A stretch of 64,000 bases of DNA from JACJYM01 sp965230495. Lineage in GTDB: Bacteria; Bacteroidota; Bacteroidia; Chitinophagales; Saprospiraceae. The notes under the pieces are model-generated. The model was given only the letters and a program-made list of their open reading frames with translations. It did not search any database and was not told the origin of the DNA. Shown one piece after another: positions 40,869 to 48,896 of the stretch. The position numbers were made by a program, and so were the translations under genes. Numbering within the stretch: position 1 is the first letter of the stretch; each line of letters starts with the position of its first letter. The stretch covers positions 3,100,001 to 3,164,000 of the forward strand of contig OZ246004.1 of assembly GCA_965230495.1 (NCBI GenBank), read 5' to 3'.

Positions 40869-43526
40869 ATGAAAGAGATCTTACTGCAACTTAGTGGATT
40901 AGAAGTATTAAATATTACCGAGGACTCCAATTTTGTAAACATTGGAGAAAGGACGAATGTAACAGGCTCTCGAAAGTTTCTAAAATTAATCAAAGAAGAA
41001 GCTTATGAAGAAGCACTGGCGATAGCGAGTGATCAAGTGGATGGAGGAGCCCAGATTCTAGATGTCAATATGGATGAAGGAATGATAGACGGAGTCGAAG
41101 CGATGAAAAAATTCTTAAGACTGATTGCAGCAGAACCGGACATTGCCAGAGTTCCTATAATGATAGATTCATCCAGATGGGAAATCTTGGAAGTTGGATT
41201 ACAAAATATTCAAGGAAAAGGAGTTGTCAATTCTCTTTCTCTTAAGGAAGGAAAAGAAGAATTTATAGAACAAGCCAAAAAAGTTAAAAGATATGGAGCT
41301 GCATTAGTGGTTATGGCTTTTGATGAAAAGGGGCAAGCGGATTCATATGAAAGGAGAATAGAAATAGCAAGAAGATCATATGATATACTAGTAGATCTGG
41401 TAAAATTCAATCCTCGGGATATAATTTTTGATATGAATATTTTTCCTGTGGCTACAGGAATGAAAGAGCATAGAAGAAATGCCATAGATTTTTTCGAAGC
41501 ATGTAAGTGGATAAAAAAAAATCTACCTCATGCTCATTGTAGTGGGGGTGTGAGTAATGTTTCTTTTTCTTTCCGAGGAAATAGTACGGTTCGTGAGGCT
41601 ATGCATTCTATTTTTTTATATCATGCTATTAAATCTGGAATGACAATGGGAATTGTCAACCCGACAATGTTAACAGTATATGATGAAATCCCTAAAAAAT
41701 TACTTGCCTTAATTGAGGATGTATATTTTGACCGTCATGAGAACGCCACACAGAGACTTATTGACTATGCCGAAGGAGTTGAAAAAAATGTAAAAACAGT
41801 TGATAAAGTAAAGGAATGGCGTTCATTGAATTTGAGCAAGAGGGTAGAACACGCATTGGTAAAGGGAGTTACTGAATATGTCCTAGAAGACATGGAAGAG
41901 GCATTGACTCAGTACAAAAACCCAGTTGAAATAATAGAAGGTCCCTTAATGGACGGAATAAACATTGTGGGGGATTTGTTCGGTGATGGAAAAATGTTTC
42001 TGCCGCAGGTAGTTAAGAGTGCTAGGGTAATGAAAAAAGCGGTTGCCTTTCTAGAACCATATATAAAGGATCATATCAAAGGAGATAATACTTCAGCGGG
42101 AAAAATCTTGCTCGCGACCGTAAAAGGAGATGTACATGATATAGGGAAGAAAATAGTATCGGTCGTCCTATCATGCAATAATTTTGAAATAGTGGATCTT
42201 GGTGTAATGGTTCCTAAAGAGAAGATTATTGAAAAGGCAAAGGAAGAGAAAGTAGATATAATCGGTTTGAGTGGTTTAATTACACCATCTTTGGATGAAA
42301 TGGTCTATGTAGCCAAAGAAATGAATGATCAGGGAATGAAAATACCTTTATTAATCGGCGGTGCCACCACATCGGCATTACACACGGCTGTTAAAATTTC
42401 TCCAAAATATGTGGGTATTACTACTCATGTACTAGATGCTTCAAGATGTGTAGGTGTAGCAGCAAAATTACTATCCAGAGATAGAAAAAGTTTTGAAGAG
42501 GAAATAGAAAACAGGCATCTGGAAATGCGGCTAAGGCATCAAAATAAAAACATCAACAAGCAGTTGGTTGATATTGAGGAAGCAAGAAAAAATAGATTAC
42601 AGATAAGTTTTGAAGACATTTATGTACCCAATCAACTTGGGGTGCAAGAAATAGAAGTTTCCATTGAAAAATTGTCAAACTATATAGATTGGACTCCATT
42701 TTTTAAGACATGGGGACTGGCTGGAAAGTTCCCAGCTATTCTCGAGGATACAATAGTTGGTGGAGAGGCAAATAAACTAATAGAGGATGCACGATCCATG
42801 CTGGATGACTGGATTCAAAGAGACGTTTTATCATGTCGTGGTGTTTACGGTATTTTTGCCGCCAATTCAGAAGAGGACACAATAGAACTTTATGACAAAA
42901 GAGGAAGTGTTATACATAGGTTCGAAATGTTACGTCAACAAAACAAGAAGCGTGAAGGATTACCAAATCTTTCACTAGCAGATTATATTGCCCCTAAATC
43001 ATTAAACAAAAGAGACTATGTAGGTTGTTTTGCAGTTAGTACGGGATTTGGACTAGAAAAGGAGATAGCGAGACATGAGGAAGAAAGAGATGATTATTCA
43101 TCAATTTTAGCCAAGGCTCTGGCAGATAGGTTAGCGGAAGCAATGGCGGAATATCTGCATGAAAGAGTTCGAAAAAAATATTGGGGTTATTCCAAAAATG
43201 AAAACTTAGTCAGCGAAGACCTGATAAGAGAAAAATATATAGGTATTCGACCAGCTCCAGGTTATCCTGCTTGTCCTGATCATCTGGAAAAGAAAACGAT
43301 ATGGGAAATACTGGATGTAAAGAAAAGAATAGGCATTGAGCTGACAGAAAGTCTTGCAATGTATCCGGCATCTTCAGTATCAGGATACTATTTCTCTCAC
43401 CGAGAGAGTAAATACTTTGGTTTAGGAAAAGTTAAAAAAGATCAGGTAAAGGATTATGCGGAAAGGAGAAAAATGAAAATTGAAGAAGTAGAAAAATGGC
43501 TAAGGCCAAATTTGTCTTATGAATAA
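40869..43526 (+). CDS. metH: Methionine synthase, folate/B12/activation half (split MetH)
   Basis: The rest of cobalamin-dependent methionine synthase, 885 residues from the ATG at 40869 (a TTG at 40788, inside the previous gene, is less likely). In order: a pterin-binding domain with N-I-G-E-R-T-N-V-T-G near residue 22, a B12 cap region, the cobalamin domain with D-V-H-D-I-G near 420 and the following G-G-A-T-T-S, and the SAM-dependent activation domain with R-P-A-P-G-Y-P-A-C-P-D-H near 795. It takes the methyl group of 5-methyl-THF onto cobalamin and on to homocysteine. The methyl-THF is made by MetF, encoded 6 bases downstream. Confidence 0.95.
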   Translation: MKEILLQLSGLEVLNITEDSNFVNIGERTNVTGSRKFLKLIKEEAYEEALAIASDQVDGGAQILDVNMDEGMIDGVEAMKKFLRLIAAEPDIARVPIMIDSSRWEILEVGLQNIQGKGVVNSLSLKEGKEEFIEQAKKVKRYGAALVVMAFDEKGQADSYERRIEIARRSYDILVDLVKFNPRDIIFDMNIFPVATGMKEHRRNAIDFFEACKWIKKNLPHAHCSGGVSNVSFSFRGNSTVREAMHSIFLYHAIKSGMTMGIVNPTMLTVYDEIPKKLLALIEDVYFDRHENATQRLIDYAEGVEKNVKTVDKVKEWRSLNLSKRVEHALVKGVTEYVLEDMEEALTQYKNPVEIIEGPLMDGINIVGDLFGDGKMFLPQVVKSARVMKKAVAFLEPYIKDHIKGDNTSAGKILLATVKGDVHDIGKKIVSVVLSCNNFEIVDLGVMVPKEKIIEKAKEEKVDIIGLSGLITPSLDEMVYVAKEMNDQGMKIPLLIGGATTSALHTAVKISPKYVGITTHVLDASRCVGVAAKLLSRDRKSFEEEIENRHLEMRLRHQNKNINKQLVDIEEARKNRLQISFEDIYVPNQLGVQEIEVSIEKLSNYIDWTPFFKTWGLAGKFPAILEDTIVGGEANKLIEDARSMLDDWIQRDVLSCRGVYGIFAANSEEDTIELYDKRGSVIHRFEMLRQQNKKREGLPNLSLADYIAPKSLNKRDYVGCFAVSTGFGLEKEIARHEEERDDYSSILAKALADRLAEAMAEYLHERVRKKYWGYSKNENLVSEDLIREKYIGIRPAPGYPACPDHLEKKTIWEILDVKKRIGIELTESLAMYPASSVSGYYFSHRESKYFGLGKVKKDQVKDYAERRKMKIEEVEKWLRPNLSYE

Positions 43527-43532
43527 AGAGAT

Positions 43533-44486
43533 ATGAAAATTACTAAAAGAATAAAAGAAGCTAACAAAACGCTATTTTCTATAGAAATCTTACCGCCGAA
43601 AAAAGGAGGATCTATAGGCCAAATTTTTGAGATGTTAGATCCTTTGGTGGAGATGAATCCAGCCTTTATAGATGTGACTTATCATCGAGAAGAGTACGTT
43701 TATAAAAGAAGAGAAAATGGGTTGTTAGAAAGACAAGTAGTAAGAAAGAGACCGGGAACGGTAGCAATATGTGCGGCTATTAAAAATCATTATGATATTG
43801 ATACTGTGCCTCATATTATTTGCGGTGGTTTTACAAAAGAGGAAACGGAAAATGCTTTAATTGAACTCAACTTTTTAGGGATTGACAATATTATGGTCCT
43901 AAGAGGAGACGCAGTAAAGAGTGAGACTTCTTTTCGTGCAGAGAAGGGAGGACATAATTATGCAAGTGATTTACTTCAACAGGTAATACAATTAAATAAA
44001 GGAATTTATTTGGATACCGACTTAGAGAACTCTACTCGGACCGATTTTTGTGTAGGCGTAGCAGGATACCCTGAAAAACATTTTGAAGCTCCTAATTTAA
44101 ATACCGACCTAAAGTTTCTTAAACAGAAGGTAGACCTTGGTGCGGAGTATATTATTACACAAATGTTTTTTGACAACGACAAGTACTTTGAATTTGTTGA
44201 TAAATGTAGAAATGTTGGAATTCAGTGTCCTATAATACCTGGAATAAAAGCTATTACGAGTCAAAAGCAATTAGTTAATATTCCTAAGTTTTTTCATGTG
44301 GATATTCCGGATGACCTTGTCAATGAAATGATGAGGACAGAAGACAAACAAAAGCATGTTGAGATAGGTACGGAATGGTGTATAGCACAATCAAGAGAAT
44401 TAGCAGAAAAAGGTGTTCCTATTATTCATTTTTACACGATGAGTAGAAATGAGATTATATTAAATGTGTTAAAGAATATACTTTAA
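43533..44486 (+). CDS. metF: Methylenetetrahydrofolate reductase
   Basis: Reduces 5,10-methylene-THF to 5-methyl-THF with FAD and NAD(P)H, feeding MetH. The 317 residues match the bacterial MTHFR barrel: F-S-I-E-I-L-P-P-K near the start (the catalytic-Glu strand), V-T-Y-H near residue 50, L-R-G-D near 130, and I-T-Q-M-F-F-D near 210, plus P-I-I-P-G-I. It follows metH by 6 bases and is the last gene of the riboswitch-controlled operon. A shared hairpin sits before the convergent rplY. Confidence 0.95.
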   Translation: MKITKRIKEANKTLFSIEILPPKKGGSIGQIFEMLDPLVEMNPAFIDVTYHREEYVYKRRENGLLERQVVRKRPGTVAICAAIKNHYDIDTVPHIICGGFTKEETENALIELNFLGIDNIMVLRGDAVKSETSFRAEKGGHNYASDLLQQVIQLNKGIYLDTDLENSTRTDFCVGVAGYPEKHFEAPNLNTDLKFLKQKVDLGAEYIITQMFFDNDKYFEFVDKCRNVGIQCPIIPGIKAITSQKQLVNIPKFFHVDIPDDLVNEMMRTEDKQKHVEIGTEWCIAQSRELAEKGVPIIHFYTMSRNEIILNVLKNIL

Positions 44487-44488
44487 AT

Positions 44489-44518
44489 AAAAAAGAGCTT
44501 TCCTGAAAAGGAAAACTC
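44489..44518 (-). terminator. Terminator of rplY (and possibly metF)
   Basis: On the minus strand GAGTTTTCC pairs with GGAAAGCTC around a short A/T-rich loop, then six T follow. It lies between the convergent metF and rplY stops and may stop both. Confidence 0.75.
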
Positions 44519-44544
44519 TCAAACTATATGTTGTTTTTATTTTC

Positions 44545-45153
44545 TTAAGCTTCTTCAGTGGTTTCTGCTTTTGCAGCAACCTCTTCCGCAGCAGCGGCAC
44601 TTTTAAGAGCTCTTGGAATTTCAACTCCTGCCACAGGAATAGCATCTTTAGCCATTAGTTCCATTCCCTCGGGAACTTCGATATCTCTTACTCTTATTGA
44701 TTGTCCTAATTCTAGATTAGAAATATCAAGAAAAAGGCCATCAACTAGCTTTTCTGGAGTAGTTTTTACACTAATTTTTCTCATTGATTGAACCAGCTTA
44801 CCACCATTTTTAACACCAGGAGAAACTCCTTTAAATTTCAAAGGAATATTAACCTTAATAGAAGTGTTCGGTAATAGTCTAAGGAAATCAACATGAACGA
44901 TATCATCAGTCACAGGATGAAATTGAACATCTTTGATGATACACTTTTCTGTCTTCCCATCTAAAGTGACTTCTGCCAACTTGAAATCAGGAGTATATAT
45001 CAAAGGCTTAAGATCTTTTGGACTCACAGTACAATGAGAAACCTCAGAACCTCCATACATTACTGCAGGAACAGCCCCACTTTTTCTTATTTTCTTACCA
45101 TTAGAACCACCTAATGACTCTCTTTTTTCAGCGTTTATACTAACAACTTGCAT
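44545..45153 (-). CDS. rplY: 50S ribosomal protein L25 (long, CTC-type)
   Basis: Binds 5S rRNA in the large subunit. The 202 residues comprise the N-terminal L25 domain (R-E-S-L-G-G-S-N-G-K-K-I-R, A-V-M-Y-G-G near 32) and the C-terminal TL5/CTC domain (F-K-G-V-S-P-G-V-K-N-G-G, P-E-K-L near 133), ending in an Ala/Glu-rich tail. It lies downstream of prs on the same strand, a common arrangement, with 131 bases between them. A TATCTTTG box and an inverted repeat are in that gap. Confidence 0.95.
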   Translation of the reverse strand: MQVVSINAEKRESLGGSNGKKIRKSGAVPAVMYGGSEVSHCTVSPKDLKPLIYTPDFKLAEVTLDGKTEKCIIKDVQFHPVTDDIVHVDFLRLLPNTSIKVNIPLKFKGVSPGVKNGGKLVQSMRKISVKTTPEKLVDGLFLDISNLELGQSIRVRDIEVPEGMELMAKDAIPVAGVEIPRALKSAAAAEEVAAKAETTEEA

Positions 45154-45187
45154 GTCTAAAATTTTTTATTTAAAATTTTTTTAGCAT

Positions 45188-45203
45188 GATAGATGTATCT
45201 ATC
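45188..45203. repeat. Inverted repeat in the rplY leader
   Basis: GATAGAT and ATCTATC form perfect 7-base arms separated by 2 bases, just downstream of the -7 box. It could be an RNA leader hairpin or a protein-binding site. Confidence 0.5.
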
Positions 45204-45221
45204 GATTTCTAAAAAGGAGTG

Positions 45222-45229
45222 CAAAGATA
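45222..45229 (-). promoter_or_regulatory. Likely -7 box of rplY
   Basis: The minus strand reads TATCTTTG (TAnnTTTG), giving a leader of roughly 60 bases that contains the inverted repeat. Confidence 0.5.
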
Positions 45230-45284
45230 TTTTTTTATTATGAAAAAAGAAATTATTTAGTCACAACTTTTTGTTTTAGAGGAC

Positions 45285-46217
45285 TTAAGATCTTTTTACG
45301 AAAAGAGAAGAAATAGATTTGTAATCGTGCGTATTCCTAATAGCCCTTGAGAACAATTTAGCACATGACAAAACCTCTATCCTGTCAGATAATTCCTTAA
45401 GAGGAAGCGTATCAGTAACAATAAGTTTAGACAACTTAGAATTATTTATATTTTCGTACGCCTTTCCCGAAAGAACAGGATGCGTGCAAATAGCACTTAC
45501 GGAATTAGCACCTTTGGCAATCAAGGCATCCGCAGCTTTACACAAAGTACCCGCAGTATCTACAATATCATCGACAAGGATTACATCAGCATTTTCAACC
45601 TCACCGATAACAGTAATAGCTGCTACTTCGTTTGCTTTTCTTCTTTCTTTATCGCAAATAACCAGGTCCTTAGCAAAGTACTTAGCATAACTACGTGCTC
45701 TTTTTACTCCCCCGACATCTGGCGAAGCAAAAATGACATTAGATAAATCTTGTTTCTTTAAATATTCAATATAGATAGCATCACTTTGCAGATGATCTAC
45801 CGGAATATCGAAAAAACCTTGTATTTGATCCGCATGGAAGTCCATAACCATTACTCTAGTAATACCAGAAGCTTCTAATATTTGTGCTATCAATTTTGAG
45901 GAAATAGGAACTCTTGGTTTGTCTTTTCTATCTTGTCTTGCATAACCAAAATAAGGAATAACGGCTGTAATGTACCTTGCCGAGGCTCTTTTCGCACAAT
46001 CTGCCATTAAAAGCAGTTCAAGCAAGTTATCCGAAGGAGCAAATGTGGAGCAGATAAGAAAAACATGAGCCCCTCTCACGGATTCGTTAATCACCACTTG
46101 CATCTCACCATCACTAAATCGATTAATCGTTAAATCAGCTAGGTGATAACCATAATAATCGGCAATTTTTTCGGCAAGGTATGTGGATTTACTACCGCTA
46201 AATAATTTAACTTCCAA
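45285..46217 (-). CDS. prs: Ribose-phosphate pyrophosphokinase
   Basis: Makes PRPP from ribose 5-phosphate and ATP for nucleotide, His and Trp synthesis. The 310 residues match the class I enzyme: F-S-D-G-E-M-Q-V near 35, R-Q-D-R-K near 95, the D-x-H-A-D-Q-I-Q-G-F-F segment near 128, D-V-G-G near 165, and the PRPP loop V-D-D-I-V-D-T-A-G-T near 217. It precedes rplY on the same strand and is divergent from the NfeD-flotillin operon. Confidence 0.96.
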   Translation of the reverse strand: MEVKLFSGSKSTYLAEKIADYYGYHLADLTINRFSDGEMQVVINESVRGAHVFLICSTFAPSDNLLELLLMADCAKRASARYITAVIPYFGYARQDRKDKPRVPISSKLIAQILEASGITRVMVMDFHADQIQGFFDIPVDHLQSDAIYIEYLKKQDLSNVIFASPDVGGVKRARSYAKYFAKDLVICDKERRKANEVAAITVIGEVENADVILVDDIVDTAGTLCKAADALIAKGANSVSAICTHPVLSGKAYENINNSKLSKLIVTDTLPLKELSDRIEVLSCAKLFSRAIRNTHDYKSISSLFVKRS

Positions 46218-46278
46218 TGCTTTTAAATTTGGTTGGTTTAAACTTGGTGCGAAAATATAAAAATAAACTATTTATCAG

Positions 46279-46330
46279 TGACGAAAGTAGCTATAATAGC
46301 TATTTGACGATTTTTTTTACCCTTTCGTCG
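46279..46330. promoter_or_regulatory. Nested inverted repeats between prs and the NfeD-flotillin operon
   Basis: Outer arms GACGAAAG (46280-46287) and CTTTCGTC (46322-46329) pair perfectly. Inside are TAGCTATAATAGCTA (46288-46302), itself palindromic, and a second GACGA (46306-46310) that could compete for the same right arm, followed by eight T. It may be a leader RNA with alternative folds or an operator for the divergent genes. Confidence 0.45.
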
Positions 46331-46389
46331 GAGTGATTCTTAACAAAGGAAGCAAAACTTATATTTTCATATAAAGTTTAAAGTGAATC

Positions 46390-46956
46390 ATGATCAATAA
46401 TCTAACAGAGTGGTTTTCTTCGTTGAGTGGAAGTGAACAGATTATTTGGGCAATAGCAATAGTTTCATTAGGCATTTTTATTCTTCAAATAATTCTATCC
46501 TTAATCGGTTTGGATGCAGACCTTGAGGCCGATTTTGATATGGACCCTTCAGGAGGATTTGCTCTTATTTCGTTTAGGACGATTATTTCCTTTTTGGTCT
46601 TTTTTTCGTGGACTTCAGGGATATTATTGAATCAGGGATGGAATTTTAAACTGGCGTTAGTCATAGGAGCTCTTTGTGGATTAATTTCTATGTTCATGGT
46701 TGCCTATTTGCTTTACAAGATGATTCAAATGGAAGAATCAGGAAATATAAATTTAGAACAAATCATTGGAAGTACAGGAGAAGTGTATATTCCGATACCA
46801 GAGGGAGCAAAGGCACCAGGAAGAGTCACAATTGTTGTTGATGATAAGAATATGGAAATGGATGCAGTTTCCGAGGATAGTGTTAGAACTGGAGAAAAGG
46901 TACGAATCGATCAAATATTGAAAAACAATATGCTTAAAGTATCTAAGATTAAATAA
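46390..46956 (+). CDS. NfeD-like membrane protein of the flotillin operon
   Basis: A 188-residue inner-membrane protein with three hydrophobic segments in the first 110 residues and a C-terminal OB-fold-like NfeD domain (G-S-T-G-E-V-Y-I-P, G-E-K-V-R-I-D). The family is almost always encoded beside an SPFH/flotillin protein and is thought to work with it in membrane organisation. That is true here: the flotillin gene begins 15 bases downstream. The central acidic loop D-A-D-L-E-A-D-F-D-M-D is unusual but not diagnostic. Confidence 0.82.
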   Translation: MINNLTEWFSSLSGSEQIIWAIAIVSLGIFILQIILSLIGLDADLEADFDMDPSGGFALISFRTIISFLVFFSWTSGILLNQGWNFKLALVIGALCGLISMFMVAYLLYKMIQMEESGNINLEQIIGSTGEVYIPIPEGAKAPGRVTIVVDDKNMEMDAVSEDSVRTGEKVRIDQILKNNMLKVSKIK

Positions 46957-46971
46957 ACAAACTATTACAAT

Positions 46972-48378
46972 ATGCTATTATCAGTCATTTTACCAATTTT
47001 AGGAGTCTTGATTTTCTTTGCTACTATGATCACATTTGTGGTCAGATATAAGAGATGTCCATCGGATAAAATATTAGTTATCTATGGAAAAACAGGCAAG
47101 GGTTCTGCAAAAACATTAGCGGGAGGGGCTGCTTTTGTTTGGCCCATAATTCAATCCTACGAATACTTGGACCTCAGCCCTCTTTCGATCGATGTAGACT
47201 TGAGAGGAGCATTAAGTAAACAGAATATCAGGGTTAATGTCCCATCTAGGTTTACAGTGGCCATTTCTAACGAACCGGGGGTTATGTTAAATGCAGCGGA
47301 GAGATTATTGGGGAAAACTACAGACGAGATCAGAGATATTGCGAAAGATATCATATTTGGCCAGTTAAGATTGGTTGTTGCAACCATGGATATTGAGGAG
47401 ATCAATGCTGATAGAGATAAGTTTTTAGCTAATGTAGCAAGCAATGTGGGATCAGAATTAAGAAAGATCGGTTTGAGTTTAATTAATGTTAACGTAACCG
47501 ATATTCAGGATGAATCCGGTTATATAGAAGCACTTGGAAAAGAAGCAGCAGCCAAAGCAATTAATGATGCCAAGAAAAGTGTAGCGGAAAAGAACAGAGA
47601 TGGGTCAATTGGAGAGGCTAATGCGAGTATGGATCAAAGAATTAAAGTTTCGGAAGCAGATGCTCAGGCCAAAATAGGAGAAGCGGATGCTGAAGCGAAT
47701 GCAGTCGAAGGAGAAAACGAAGCTGCAATTAAAATGGCCCAGTCAAATGCATTAAGACGACAAAGAGAGGCGGAAGCCGAGAAAGAGGCAGTAGCAACAG
47801 AGAAGATTCAAAAAGCGAATGCTCTAAAGGATGCCTATGAGGCAGAAAAAGAAGCCGAAATGGCTAGAGCTGAAAGAGAGAAAGCATCACAAGAAGCAGA
47901 TATTATTGTAAAAGCGGAAATAGCTCGAAAGAAATTGGAAATAGAGGCAGATGCCATTGCAGAGCAGGCAAGAATAAAGGCCAAAGGAGAAGCAGATGCC
48001 ATATTCTTAAAAAAGGAAGCCGAAGCCAAAGGTTTATTGGAAATATTACAAAAGCAAGCCGATGGATTCGATAAGATAGTAAAGGCTACAAATGGACAGA
48101 CAAAAGAAGCCATCCTTATGTTAATAGCTGATAAATTACCGGAATTGGTTAAAACACAAGTGGACGCCATTAAGGGAATCAAGATTGATAAAGTAACTGT
48201 TTGGGAAAATGGACAAAACACCGGTGAAGGTAACAGTACATCTAACTTTATCTCGGGCCTTTACAAATCAGTACCTCCTATGCAGGAGTTATTCAATATG
48301 GCGGGAATGGAATTGCCGGCTTATTTAGGGAAGGAAGGAAAGAAAAAGGAGGCGGAAGAGAAAAAGGAAGATGAGTAG
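46972..48378 (+). CDS. Flotillin/YqiK-family SPFH protein
   Basis: A 468-residue membrane-associated scaffold. An N-terminal membrane segment (residues about 3-23) is followed by the SPFH/band-7 domain (R-C-P-S-D-K-I-L-V-I-Y-G near 32 and L-S-P-L-S-I-D-V near 64), then a long Ala/Glu-rich coiled coil (about residues 200-365) with the E-A-E repeats of flotillins, and a C-terminal region ending in a Lys/Glu tail. Flotillins organise membrane microdomains with NfeD partners. The gene lies between the NfeD gene and a helical-repeat gene whose GTG start overlaps the stop by one base. Confidence 0.93.
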   Translation: MLLSVILPILGVLIFFATMITFVVRYKRCPSDKILVIYGKTGKGSAKTLAGGAAFVWPIIQSYEYLDLSPLSIDVDLRGALSKQNIRVNVPSRFTVAISNEPGVMLNAAERLLGKTTDEIRDIAKDIIFGQLRLVVATMDIEEINADRDKFLANVASNVGSELRKIGLSLINVNVTDIQDESGYIEALGKEAAAKAINDAKKSVAEKNRDGSIGEANASMDQRIKVSEADAQAKIGEADAEANAVEGENEAAIKMAQSNALRRQREAEAEKEAVATEKIQKANALKDAYEAEKEAEMARAEREKASQEADIIVKAEIARKKLEIEADAIAEQARIKAKGEADAIFLKKEAEAKGLLEILQKQADGFDKIVKATNGQTKEAILMLIADKLPELVKTQVDAIKGIKIDKVTVWENGQNTGEGNSTSNFISGLYKSVPPMQELFNMAGMELPAYLGKEGKKKEAEEKKEDE

Positions 48379-48896
48379 TGGATATTAAAAATCTGTTATT
48401 GGAAGAACATTCAAAGAAACAATCCAATATAATTACTCAAGGAGTTCTCAAGAATCATAACTTGATGAAGGATTTGATGGATTGTTTCTTCGACGATCAC
48501 TATAGATTATCTCAAAGAGCGGCATGGTCGGTGTCTATGGTTGCCGAAAAAAAGCCAGAACTACTACAACCCTATTTACAAAAAATGGTTGAAGGACTTT
48601 ATAGAGAGGATGTACATGATGCAATAATTCGTAATACACTTAGGGTTTTTAGTTTTGTTGAAATACCAGAAGAATTGGAGGGAGAACTATATGATCGATG
48701 TATGTATTTCTTAGGTCACCTGAAGATAGCAAATGCCATAAGAGTGTTTTCGATGTCGGCAAGCTCAAGGATAGCTATTAAATATCCGGAACTTAGAGAA
48801 GAGTTAATTCAGGTTATTACTATGTATAATACTCCCGATGCTACTCCGGCTTATAAATCTCGAGCAAAAAAAGTATTGAAATACCTCAATCAATAA
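48378..48896 (+). CDS. Helical (HEAT-like) protein in the flotillin operon
   Basis: A 172-residue all-helical protein starting at GTG, whose first base is the last base of the flotillin stop (TAGTG). There is no signal peptide. Paired helices (R-L-S-Q-R-A-A-W-S-V-S-M-V-A-E and I-I-R-N-T-L-R-V-F-S-F-V) suggest short HEAT-like repeats, so it may be a cytoplasmic adaptor for the flotillin. I do not recognise a named family. Its stop directly abuts the stop of the convergent rlmD gene. Confidence 0.65.
   Translation: MDIKNLLLEEHSKKQSNIITQGVLKNHNLMKDLMDCFFDDHYRLSQRAAWSVSMVAEKKPELLQPYLQKMVEGLYREDVHDAIIRNTLRVFSFVEIPEELEGELYDRCMYFLGHLKIANAIRVFSMSASSRIAIKYPELREELIQVITMYNTPDATPAYKSRAKKVLKYLNQ

Noticed and set aside
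39871..43526. Possible frameshift between the two metH halves
   Set aside because: The first half ends with a clean stop after its full barrel and the second begins with a fresh ATG 5 bases later at a domain boundary; this split is usual in the phylum.
47835..48221. Open minus-strand frame of 128 codons inside the flotillin gene
   Set aside because: It arises from the Ala/Glu-rich coiled-coil codons on the other strand and has a low-complexity Ser/Ala composition.
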